The notes under the pieces were generated by a model, which made no database searches, was not told the DNA's origin, and saw nothing but the letters and a program-made list of their open reading frames with translations. The translations under genes and the position numbers were made by a program. A stretch of DNA of 64,000 nucleotides. It comes from Thereva unica. Its lineage: Eukaryota > Arthropoda > Insecta > Diptera > Therevidae. Location: the NCBI GenBank assembly GCA_949987705.1, contig OX465284.1, forward strand, positions 70,851,470 through 70,915,469, written 5' to 3'. Shown piece after piece: positions 29,590 through 40,190 of this stretch. Numbering within the stretch: the stretch's first letter is position 1; the number at the start of each line of letters is the position of its first letter.

Positions 29590-31225
29590 TCAAGGAAAGG
29601 TGAGCTGAGGAAGGCCCTTCTTTTTCTTGCGGGACCGGACATGTCCAGAGGAGTTGTCTTCATTAACACAACTTCCGCATAAGTTTTTGTGGAGGAGTCC
29701 CAAACTTTTGGCGTGCGGGCGAAAGGGACAGTGACCAGTCAGCACCTTCACTTCATAGCTTATCTTTTTTTGTTCAGCTGAACAAGAGAAAGTCGGCAAT
29801 ATTGTGTGAAGAATGCGGTACTCTGTTGCTGCGGTCCATCTCCGCCCGGCTCGACCTAAGCTGATATTTCTCATAGCCAGTTTATAGGTGGTTAAGGGCA
29901 TACCCTTCTGGGTTGAGTGGGGGTCCTTTCCACTTCGGAGTCGGAGCTCCTAGAGATGCATGAGTGACCATATGAGTATGGAGCCCACCCAAGACACCCA
30001 AGAGCGGCGGTCCAGGCGGCTTTTTGCTCGGCATGGAAGCAGCAAAAATGAACTCCTTGAATTCAATGAATGTTTCAATGATCACTACCAGCGAATGGAT
30101 AATAGTGACTACCGATTTACCTTTTGTGTAGACATGCAGCTAGGAAGAAAGCAGTTTTCTATTAATGCTTTGTTTAATATGTATTTCCACAAGTCTTTCT
30201 AGAATCTTGTGGAGAAAGGATGTGAGATGTATAGGTCTCAAGTCCTTTGGATTGTAGTAGGAGATTTTACCGCTTTCGGAATGAAAGCTACCTTCGCTAC
30301 TCTCCAGGACGTTGGAATGTAACTTAGGTGAAGGGAGCTCCTATAGATGGTTGCAAGCTACTCCAGAATTAGGTCATTTACTTCCTGAATTTCAATACGA
30401 TAAATTTCGTCCGGTCCATGTGTTTTATAACGCTTAAAGCCAGAGGAGCAAATCCCTGTTTATCAGTCGGTCGATGGTACCTAAATTATTGTCACTAGTT
30501 GGGCTCCCAAAACCTGTTTCTGCGGATGCAGCAAGAGATGCCCAGCCAAGAACGTGGGTATCGTATTGCAGCAATTTTTGGCACATTGGGCTTTTAGAGA
30601 GAATTTTCCTAAGTCTTGCGGTGTCCGAAAATCCTTCTATTGTCTCATACAAGGTCTTCCAGGATTCTCTCTTTGACTTGCGTAGTTCGTGCTTGTACTC
30701 CCTGAGACGCACTTTATAGTTGCCCAGTCCGAATCCAAGTTAGACTGTTTGTCCTTATTTAAGGCCTTTCTACTTTCAGACCTTAGTTTGAGAAGCTTAC
30801 TGTTCCACCAAGGAGGTTTAGTTTTACCCCTGTACTTCATGGGACATGCGTAGCGGACATACGGAATGGGACATAATACGCCCCAATCTGGGTTTCGAAC
30901 ATTTCCCATAACCAGAGGCCTTCTTCACAGTTGCGCACATATTAACATTAAAAAGAATGACTCTGTGGTCAGAAAAGGAGTGTTCACTGGATACTCTCCA
31001 GTTGTCTACACAATTGATTGTCTGGGGAAACAACAGTAATATCTAAGACTTCTTGTCTTACCCTTGTAACGATCGTAGGTTCATTTTCCCTGTTGCACAG
31101 CAAGATATTAATTTGTAGTAAAAGGTCAAAATGCAACTGCACCTATTACATTTGTGTCTGAGCTGCTCCAAACGGTGAGCATTTGCATCACATCCAATGA
31201 TGAGCAAAATATTTAAAAGTTGCAG
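29590..31225 (-). pseudogene. LOA-type non-LTR retrotransposon relic
   Basis: Pieces on the minus strand, in order from high to low coordinates: endonuclease CDANAHRLEQLRH (about 31190-31150) and NEPTIVTRVRQEVLDITVVS (about 31095-31035), then SEHSFSDHRVILF (31000-30950), KTKPPWWNSKLLKLRSESRKALN (30825-30755), LREYKHELRKSKRESWKTLYE and RLRKILSK (30710-30590), RT start GPDEIYRIEIQE (about 30420-30380), and an RNase H/C-terminal piece VKVLTGHCPFRPHAKSLGL (about 29750-29690). Several frameshifts and a large RT deletion (to about 29.9 kb) make it dead. The endonuclease-linker-RT order and motifs fit LOA. Confidence 0.75.
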
Positions 31226-32391
31226 CGTGTAGCTGGCTGGAGCATGGCAACTTTTGGTCGAGCTCTAGCCATTGACATTACATTGCATTCTGACGTACAG
31301 TTGGTTGGAAAATTTGGCTCGTGTGAAGACCCGTGCAACTTTTCATCGAACTTTAAAAGGGAATTTGCGATGACAGCAGATTTTTGTTGGTTGGCTGTTG
31401 GCCCGTGTGAAACTGACCCAATATAGACTGGCCATAAAAGTTTTCACTTCCAACGTGTGGTCCTATTCACACTAATTTTTTTGTTCGTCTTGTCTTGTTT
31501 GGAAAAATGTTAAGAGAACATAAATAAAGTTAAGAAAATTCTCGACAAAACTCACTTTTGATCGGAAAATGGAGGGTAAAGAAAAAAATATGAAAAACTA
31601 TTTTGAATATATGTATATTGTTTTCTTTATGCAAGGTGTCTCACCTAAAGTTACAAAGCGGCGGACTGTGGATATAGTCCAATCAATCTAAAATAGCTTC
31701 ATGTAATTTTTACATTAATTGCCAACAGGAAACGAAAAATATGGTCATATAGGAAAAAAAATTCTAAAAAAGATAGCGTTTTCTTTTTTTGATTTTGGTA
31801 TGGCGAACCTAACCTAAAAAATCCCGGAAAGTGTAAAAAACAAGTTAGGGCACAAAACATAGAGAAAAATGGGAAAAACTGTCGAAAATCAGGATTTTTT
31901 AATTTGTGAATAACTTTTGCTTAACGCCATATTGAACAGTCTCCTTGAAACAGTTTCCTTGAAACAGTTTCCTTGAACAGTTTCCTTGAAATTTCACTTT
32001 TTGTAAAAAAAGCGTTCTTGTAAAAACCAGGGATTTCTGTGGAGCAACGTTCGAGAGCATTAAATTTTCTTCAAATCTTGTATTATCATGTACAAGTAAA
32101 AAACGTGGATTTTAAAAGCGTACAATGCTCAAAATAGCCCCACAGGTTCCTGTGCGTATGGGTGTTTCTCACCAAAGTGGTAAAATCGCTGTCTTTGGCA
32201 AATATTACGTAAACTATGGGGATAAATATTTATATTTCTGTAAATTTCAATTTATAACTAGCTAAACTATAGTATACAATATAGAAAATATCTCACTTAA
32301 AAACCTATATGGTTTCAATAACGTATTTTTTAGGTCTAAAAACAGTCCCCTGACCGGTCACCAAACCAAACTATTTTCTATTGAGTTCATT
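31226..32391. other. No supported gene; tandem repeat at 31934-31990
   Basis: The sequence is AT-rich. At 31934-31990 a 14-15 bp unit (AACAGTTTCCTTGA) occurs about four times. Around 32030-32330 I see nothing recognisable. Confidence 0.5.
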
Positions 32392-33645
32392 AATTGGGCC
32401 CAGTTATGCAGAAACCTACCAACCCACAAACGGGCGAAATTGAACTCGAACCACATTATGAACTTTTGTTGCATATATTTCAATTTGCAGAAACCTACCA
32501 ACCTATATTTACTACATTAATGCTCCATAAGACATTAAAAACGTTTATTAACCAAATCAATGTCTGATTTTTAAATTTGCTGAAACCAACTAACCCACAA
32601 ATCTTGCTATGATTTTGCAAAAAAAAAAAAAAATTCAAAATCAAACATTATTTAACGTCAAATAATGCATTTGATTTTAGAAACATCACCGACAATAACC
32701 TTTACTGAAAACTTTAAGATTTAAAAAAAAAATCTTTTCTCTAATTTATCTCTAATCATGGTTTATGAGGGTTGGTTGGTTTCTGCATAACTGGGCCCAA
32801 TTGTACTAATATTCTCAAAACAATTAACTTATATAACACGATTTAATCAATATGAAATGATGTGCTATTAGTTTCTAATATTAATTTATTTAAACTATTT
32901 TTTGATTAGTTTCATTTAACCTAAAGTTGGTCCCCGAATTTCATGAACAGTCCCTCTGTCAAAGTTCGAGTTACGCACCAGGCCATCTGCAGTAAAGGCA
33001 GAACTTGTTAATGGGCGTAACGAAACGTGAACGACATGAAGTTAGCTCTGTTACCCCCAAAAGTAGCTATACCTCATTTTGCTTAGTGTTACACGAGTTA
33101 GCGGGGCACATGTGCGCATCGGTACGCAACATTCGACAGTCCCCTGTCAAGTGTTATTTTTCTTTTTTTAAAGTGTTGCAGTTATCTATATTGTGCATCG
33201 TTTTAAATAAGATGTCTTATATTGTTTCTATATAACAAAATGAAGAAATAATAAAGGGATTTTATGGTACCGTAACAATTACACAAATTAAACAGTCCCC
33301 TGTCAACACTCCCCTGTCATCAGTCCCCTGTCAACAGTCCCCCGCTACAGGGACTGTTTCATTTATTAGGGGACTGTCCTTATTGTACTTTTGCCTTTGT
33401 TTTAGGTCTATAACCATCTTTTAATCATGGCGCGAGAAAGAAGAAAGTGTCTAAGGAAGAAACAAAAGCTCACAAGTTTACTTGGAACTACACAGAGAAC
33501 TTGGAACTACCAAAGAAGACTGTTTTATTTTTATATATATATGCGTTATAAAGAATGTTTTTAAAGTATATATACTACTAATAAATGCTTATTTCACTTA
33601 TATATATATATACAGTCCTCTGACATATGCAACAGTCCACTGTGT
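32342..33645. repeat. Cluster of CAGTCCCCTGTCA-like motifs
   Basis: The motif or close variants occur at 32342, 32947, 33136, 33292, 33308, 33321, 33335, 33612 and 33632 on the plus strand, and its complement at about 33353 and 33368. At 33291-33345 four copies are in tandem at about 14-bp spacing; the others are dispersed. The surrounding DNA is AT-rich, so these GC-rich words stand out. I do not know what they are. Confidence 0.6.
32392..32802. mobile_element. TIR element (about 411 bp), MITE-like
   Basis: Left AATTGGGCCCAGTTATGCAG and the reverse complement of the right end (ending at 32802) are near-perfect inverted repeats of about 33 bp, continuing through AAACC(T/A)ACCAACCC. The interior repeats parts of the terminus (GCAGAAACCTACCAACC at about 32489; GCTGAAACCAACTAACCC at about 32579). 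The target duplication is ambiguous because the edge AATT is palindromic. No coding capacity. Confidence 0.65.
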
Positions 33646-33999
33646 CGAATTTTTTAAATTTGTTCAGAAATTCCCAAAATAAAACAAATATATTTGGGTC
33701 CCTTACTGTTTATTATCCACCAGATAGATATCTATTTAATTGTATAGTTTTTTTTTCATATTCACGTAAATAAGTTGCTGGGACAGATTTCTTGCAAAAA
33801 TTTACCAGTTTACAGAGAAACACCCACATCCAGCGTTGTGTCTTGTACTGTGTAGGTTTATCATTTAATACCTAAATGGATCGTGGCGGTCCCCCTGGGA
33901 CATGGCGCCCTCGGGCAGTCGTCTGAGTTCGCCCACCCCTTAAGCCCGTACTGATTAGATTGAAGACGTTTTTAGCACAGGCCAGCGTAGGAGTGCCTT

Positions 34000-34480
34000 A
34001 ATTAAGTTAATAATAGTCACCCTACCTATATAGTTAATGTTTGAAAAATTTAGCTCTCAGAATAAATTTCAATCATTATGCTGTTCATATTTGGCTCTGT
34101 TGACCAATGAGTTTGCCGTCCACTGTCCTAGGCTACCGAGGCTGGCATTTTACCTCTACTAGGGAGAAGAATCTCGTTCATAAGTTGAGCCATGCGACTA
34201 TGGAACGATCTACCACAGTCAGCACTTCCAATGTGCCATATGTCCAAAAGGTTTTTCGAGCCGATCTTCGTGAACGCAGTGACAATTACTATGAAACTTC
34301 ACTTCAACTTCAGTTTCTTGACAAAAAAAAATCCTGAACACTCAACCTCCGGCGACCCGGCCCTTCGAGCATTTACTCGAATGGACCATAGGCCAATCCA
34401 GCCCTGGTGCCACCCTTTATACTACGAGTCCGTCAGGTCGAATGAAAATCTAATCAGACCTCCTTCAGCATCTTCTTGAC
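34000..34480. pseudogene. Scrambled 3' ends of Jockey-group retrotransposons
   Basis: On the plus strand at 34190-34260 the text MRLWNDLPQSALPMCHMSKRFF is the conserved end of Jockey-group RT proteins (compare RLWNSLPQSVFPNSYNILEFKR near the end of the 34792-36336 ORF). At 34409-34444 ACCCTTTATACTACGAGTCC is the reverse complement of the 3' untranslated end seen at 36405-36440, so pieces of opposite orientation are joined. Confidence 0.55.
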
Positions 34481-34529
34481 TTCTTATAATCTCGTCCTCC
34501 TTTGCTAAAATTTACTACTAGATATTACA

Positions 34530-36449
34530 CCATGTTAAGATCAACGATACCTAGTGCAAAGAGAGATCACTCAGCTTAGAACTTTTACATAAAAACAATG
34601 AAATCTTTCAGTATATTTTTGTCACTTCTAAAAATCTATATCATAAAATTTCGTTTTTCAAAAATTACGAATTAATTTTCGCTAAGAATAAGTGTACTCT
34701 TTCAAAATTTAACAATTTACTCTTGTAAATTAATTCAGCGAATAAGTTAGTAACACTATCACTATCGTTTATCTTCTTCAGAACGCGCGAGGTGTATAAA
34801 TGTCTCAAAGAACTCAACGTCAATAAATCCACTGGCCCAGACAATATTCCCCCTATGGTACTTAACAAATGTGCCTCACCTTTGGCTAAACCTCTGCGCA
34901 AACTTTTCGCCCTGTCATACTTCTCCGGAGTTTATCCCAACTCTTGGAAACTAGCTCATGTTCAGCCCATTCCCAAAAAAGGTGATGCCAGCGACCCTTT
35001 AAACTACCGCCCAATAGCAATTACTTCTGTTCTCTCCAAAATCATGGAGATAATAATCAATCGAAGGTTGATGAAATATCTGGAATCCAACCAAATTTTA
35101 CACGACAGGCAGTACGGCTTTAGACCGAAAAGATCTACTGGCGACCTTCTTGTGTGTCTGACTGAGGCTCTCAACCAAAACATCCATCGCTTCGGTGAAT
35201 CTGGTTTGGTTGCTCTAGATATATCCAAGGCTTTCGACAGAGTATGGCATCCCGCTCTGCTGCTTAAACTCCAAGCTATTGGTATCGACTCAGTTCTAAG
35301 GAACTGGATTGAGAGCTTTCTTTCTGGCCGTTCAATCAAGGTAGTATTGGATGGCGTTAAATCCAACCCTCATTCCATCTCGGCCGGCGTTCCCCAAGGC
35401 TCGATTCTCTCACCTGCCCTCTTTCTTATATTCATTAATGATCTGCTCTCAATCCCATCCAACCCACTTCACAGTTTCGCCGATGACGGTACTTTGCGTT
35501 ACTCCCACACCTTCGATAATATAGGGCAAGCACGTGCCAGACCTTGTCCCGTCGACCGTGAACTAATGTCCAATTCTATTAACGGGGACATTGAACTTAT
35601 TCTTGCTTGGGGCCGCAAGAATCGTGTCGAATTCAACGCAACCAAAACTAAGTACTGTCTCATCTCTACAAAAACCTGCACCACCCGTCCCTCTATTTCA
35701 GTGGACAATAAGAATGTAATGGCTGACCCATCTCTTAACATCCTAGGCGTAACCTTATCTTCTGATCTGCGATGGAATAATCATATATTCCAAATCGCCA
35801 AACAAGCTTCCCAATGCCTGGGTTTCCTCAAGAGATGCAAATTCCTTCTTCGGCCAACTGCTCTGGCTACAATCTACAAGTCCTTCATTCGGCCCCGCCT
35901 TGAATACAACTCCTATATCTGGGCGGGTGCCCCAAAAACCACCTTGGCTTGGCTGGACAAGGTGCATGACCGCGCCATCAAACTAATTGGCGATAGCACC
36001 CTTTGCTCCTCCATCGACCCTTTAAGCCATCGCAGAAATGTAGCAGCCCTTAGCAAATTTTACCGCTATTACCATAGCGACTGTTCCACTGAAATCAGAA
36101 ACCTCATGCCTACACGGCAAATTTTTTCCCGCAACACAAGACTAGCCAACTCGGCTCACCCGCATACGCTACAGCCCTCCTCTTCGCGCACATTACGTTT
36201 TAGTAGTTCGTTTATAAATAGAACAACTCGATTGTGGAACTCCCTTCCACAGTCGGTGTTTCCGAACTCATATAATATCTTAGAGTTCAAACGCAAGGCA
36301 CATCGACATCTACTCATGCACCCTCCAGACCCCTAACCTATCCTGTCTCCTCTATCCTTCAAATCAAGCTTACTACTAGACGCTGACCATGACTTGAACG
36401 ACATGACAGACATGTAGTACAAAGGGTGATTCCTAAGCTTGTATTTACC

Positions 36450-36484
<35 letters not shown>
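34530..36484 (+). mobile_element. 5'-truncated Jockey-group ('FADD-type') non-LTR retrotransposon
   Basis: The best copy of this family in the window. It contains a nearly full RT frame, a short 3' untranslated region (36337-36455) and a poly(A) of about 28 bases (36457-36484). Pieces of a degraded upstream frame are readable from about 34660. Other copies lie at 7757-8905, 15500-27665 (in three parts) and about 46680-47060. The 5' boundary and target duplication were not found. Confidence 0.8.
34792..36336 (+). CDS. Jockey-group reverse transcriptase (partial ORF2, FADD-type)
   Basis: A 514-residue open frame. Fingers: LNVNKSTGPDNIPPMVLNKC; then HVQPIPKKGD, LNYRPIAITSVLSKIMEIII, QYGFRPKRSTGDLL. 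Palm: ALDISKAFDRVWH, SISAGVPQGSILSPALFLIF, and the catalytic box as FADDGTLRYS (YADD is usual). Then LNILGVTLSSDLRW and a C-terminal region ending TTRLWNSLPQSVFPNSYN. The endonuclease is missing; upstream the frame is broken by a TAA in the sequence before 34770. The first ATG (34792) is inside the RT and is not a native start. A full-length relative would carry about 400 more N-terminal residues. Confidence 0.85.
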   Translation: MYKCLKELNVNKSTGPDNIPPMVLNKCASPLAKPLRKLFALSYFSGVYPNSWKLAHVQPIPKKGDASDPLNYRPIAITSVLSKIMEIIINRRLMKYLESNQILHDRQYGFRPKRSTGDLLVCLTEALNQNIHRFGESGLVALDISKAFDRVWHPALLLKLQAIGIDSVLRNWIESFLSGRSIKVVLDGVKSNPHSISAGVPQGSILSPALFLIFINDLLSIPSNPLHSFADDGTLRYSHTFDNIGQARARPCPVDRELMSNSINGDIELILAWGRKNRVEFNATKTKYCLISTKTCTTRPSISVDNKNVMADPSLNILGVTLSSDLRWNNHIFQIAKQASQCLGFLKRCKFLLRPTALATIYKSFIRPRLEYNSYIWAGAPKTTLAWLDKVHDRAIKLIGDSTLCSSIDPLSHRRNVAALSKFYRYYHSDCSTEIRNLMPTRQIFSRNTRLANSAHPHTLQPSSSRTLRFSSSFINRTTRLWNSLPQSVFPNSYNILEFKRKAHRHLLMHPPDP

Positions 36485-36485
<1 letters not shown>

Positions 36486-39303
36486 CGTTCTTTTTTTCCT
36501 GCAAGGAGACGAAGTAAAAGAAAGAATTTCTCTCTCTGTATTGAAAACATTCGCCCTTTTTGAGCGTCTTTAAATTTTCAGTATCCATTTCAGCTGGCAA
36601 AGAGGATACCAAATTCAATTTTACCCTTGTGCGGCACTTTTCTCAGGATTCCAGTGAAAATTTCCGCCCAATTTCTTTGGAAATAGTCGCTCCAGCTCTG
36701 ATACGATCGTCGTTAACATCCCCATTGGATATGTTTCAGTTTGTAAAAAATTTACATCGTCCTAAGAGAGAAAGGCGCACAGCCGGAGAAAGTGGGAGAG
36801 AAAAGGACTTTTTTAGCTAAAAAAAAGACGAAGAAATAAAAATTGTCGGAAATAAAAATTGAGGCAAAAAAGCCATGGGAAAAGGCGAAAAATAAAAAAA
36901 TATATATGTTTGTTGTATGTGTGTGTATACAGAACATTTGAAATTGAAACGTCTCAAGGAAGCATTATTGGTAAGGAGTGGATGTTGTAAACACCAAGAA
37001 ATACAAAGTACAAGGAGAGAAGACGCGAGGTCTAAAGCTCGATTTTAAACTATTCCTTTGGGATGGAATCCTTGCCAAGTGTGCTGCCTCCACCTACGTA
37101 TGAAGAGACATCTTTATAGTACTGTATTTTGGTGGATAAAATTACTGTAAAGTACATACGATAGCAATAAATTTTGCTTGATGTATAAAGAATTCCAATA
37201 CCCAAGTCTCGCTCTCAGTCGATGGCGATGCCTTGTGCAAGGGATATAGAGATCCATGAAAGGAGCAGACTTCTTGTGCTCTAAATGCGGGATCTAAATG
37301 TCCGTTAAGATCAAAGGAAAACCGATTCCTTTTCGACTGGATCCCTTGAGGCAACAGGAGCCGTCAGCCCAGCAAGAAGCCCACATGCACACTATATATA
37401 AGATTCCTTTTTAAAGCGAAAACTCTTTGACAAAATCTCTTGCACACGAGTGCATCGCTCGAATGCACTTTTTTTATGGTTTCATTTCCTATGTCCAACT
37501 AAGCCCTTGAGCAAGAATCGACCAATGCAAATTTTTACCAAAGCACTTATGCCGCCGATAATGATGATGGTCTCGGTGATTCGGTGGGCTTCTTATTAAT
37601 GGAAATTTGCTGAAAAGGTGCTCCCTGACCGCGAGAATTGGGGAACTGAAAAGTCCCAGTACCTGGCCACAATAATTAAAACATTAACTTGAATGACCAG
37701 ACTGCAGCCAGAGCGAGTGCATACTTCTGATTCCCCGGTGAGATGAACCACATTTCGAGCCAACAGAGCCGCCAGGCAAAACACTGTCGGAGTCAACCCA
37801 AATGAGAGTTACTTCTTCGCCCACCTTTTAAGGTGTACGAATCTCTTTTTTCGGTAATGATTGCACATTTTCGGACAAATCACCTTCATTCCTCTTCTTT
37901 TTGTTTGTTTGCTCCCCGCCCCAAAGAATACGGACGGAATCCTGTTGACTTTGAAATCTTCACAGAATCTCGCTTCTCGTGAGGCTCGCATCACGAGGTC
38001 GTTGATGATGATGTTGTTACTAATGTTGATGGGTCTTGGATGGATGCCATCTCAGACAAGTTCAAGCAAAACAAGAAAAATTGTTCTGATCACCCAGAAG
38101 ATGTATACGAAGAAAAAAATCACAAAACAGGAGGAACAAAAAAATCATTCCAGTGTACGCCGTTCCAAGGAATCGAGGCTCGGACCCACACACGATGCAG
38201 AGTCTCCTTCAGTCTTAAAGGAAAAATCCACCTCAGGCCTATGTCATGACCATACTATATCCACTGAACTGATTTCTCTGTGCATGTATGCATGTTAAGG
38301 AATAGGGAGAATGTTTTAATGAGCACGTGAACTTATTCTTCACGAATGCCGTTTCGTCTTTTATTGCAGTCTTGATTGAGATAAATCCTGAAGACATCTC
38401 AAGGGGGGCACTTAAGACCTCCTTCCCGCGAGTCAGGTGAGGAGCGCCCGATCTGGTTCTGATCTTTGTTAATTCGTTTCCCAGATACAACAATATCATT
38501 GTGTGAGGTGCAGCTCAAGAATTAATATTAATATTAAAGTAGGGAACTAAGTATGTAACTCCAACCAAAAAAGTTATCCCACATCCATGGGTGGTTTACA
38601 TATATATAAAACCATAAAATCATGTTTTATTGTTGTATGTCTTCCATTCATCCATACAAAACATCGTGATTATCAGAAGCTGCTTTCACGCCCTCTCAAT
38701 GAAATAAAATTCTAAAAATAGGAATTAGAAAAACAAACTCTGAAGGATTCCAGCAAAGTAGAGTTTTCAGAACCACCATAGAAGCTAATGACTACTTGGA
38801 GCTCACCTGGGATATCTGCTACGTACTCACGTAGATGGTGAAGATCTTCTATAGCCCACGGCGATCTCTGAAATGTTACAACTAAACAAGAAATTAAAAC
38901 AAAACACTTCAATGAAATGAAGATGATAAGTTGTTTCAGTTCGTGATTAATTATACTGGCTGGCCTAGACTCTTGTGGTTGTACAGGGCGTTTCTATTTT
39001 TATGTTATGGTTTACGCAGTAACTATGTTTGATGGCAATATAATTATTCTATTTTAAAGGTAAAAACATAAATTAACAAATATTATTACAAACAAAGAAA
39101 CGCCCACATTCCAATTACGTTCTCAACCAAAGTCCTTCTGCAAGCCAGTTTGAAGGAGTACTATACATTTTCAAAATATAGGATATTAGTAAAGCAGAAA
39201 ATAATGGTTCTTAGTTGAGGAAACTTACACAATTAATATTCAAAAAAGGATTAACTTACTATACTTTTACTTTTATTTACAATTTGGGTATAGCAGTACA
39301 TAT
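36485..39303. other. No supported gene
   Basis: Mixed AT-rich DNA with A-rich stretches (36820-36905). Short open frames show no recognisable domain. An A/G-rich region at 38080-38150 produces a lysine-rich open frame that I regard as low complexity. Confidence 0.5.
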
Positions 39304-39307
39304 TTAA

Positions 39308-39514
39308 GGCCGGGACACACATATCCGCACCGTGTCCGCACCGCATCCGCACCGTGTGTCGGACAACACACGGAGAGAAAGTAAACAAGTACAATTTTAC
39401 CAGTAAGTCCCCACATTTCCGTGTCCGCACCGGGTCAAATAACTTGAGTTTTGTTTTTGCCCGGACACGGTGCGGATGCGGTGCGGACGCGGTGCGGATA
39501 TGTGTGTCCCGGCC
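39308..39514. mobile_element. TIR element, 207 bp, GC-rich with internal CCGCACCG repeats
   Basis: Left GGCCGGGACACACATATCCG and the reverse complement of the right end are identical over about 25 bp and nearly so to about 50 bp. Within each arm CCGCACCG recurs at about 11-bp spacing. Flanks are TTAA (39304-39307) and TTTA (39515-39518). No coding capacity. Confidence 0.75.
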
Positions 39515-40190
39515 TTTAGGGCTAGAAGAGTCTTCATACAGCCGATAGTGTCTTATTTTATTTAATACTAGGAAAACTGGGGAAAATTTTCAAAACCCAG
39601 TAAAAATTTTATTTAAAACTTGACTTAGTGTATCCTCACCGGGTATACCTACACCTTTTCGTGGTGGTGGGGCTTGCGTGCCTCGTGGTAGCAATAGGTT
39701 CTGTCGTTGGGAGTTAGCTGGCAACAAGCAAGCCACCGTTAAGTACACCCGTGCCGAACAGGCTAATAGCGAAGAGGCCAGTCATAGCTAGGTACACCCT
39801 CTTCCCTTCTCCTTTTTCTTTTTCCTTTCTTTTTGTCTTTTCCCCCACTTCGAGACCAAAGTGTTTACCGTGCTGATTGCTGCGTGGCCAGCCAGTGCTG
39901 GTCGCAAAGGTTTACTTCCGATGCCCGGACAAGATCGTAGTGTATAAGTGCCTTATCCTGGTAAGCGGCTCTGGCAGGATGGACTACATTTTTCGCACAA
40001 ATCGTGGGACTTTTTATGGAAAAACTTCAACCTTCAGTATGGAGGATCAGTTTTTAAGAGCAGTATGGTTAGTAAAGGGAAAAAGGAGCTTTTAGACTCT
40101 AATCCGAAGCCTCTAATCGCTCTAAGCCAGCTTTTCGATAGAAGCAGGCCTCTTAACTGCACCCCGGTGCAGATACTCAGTGACTCTTAA

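Noticed and set aside
38040..38249. Lys-rich frames around 38.0-38.3 kb
   Set aside because: They arise from A/G-rich low-complexity sequence and occur in two overlapping frames at once.
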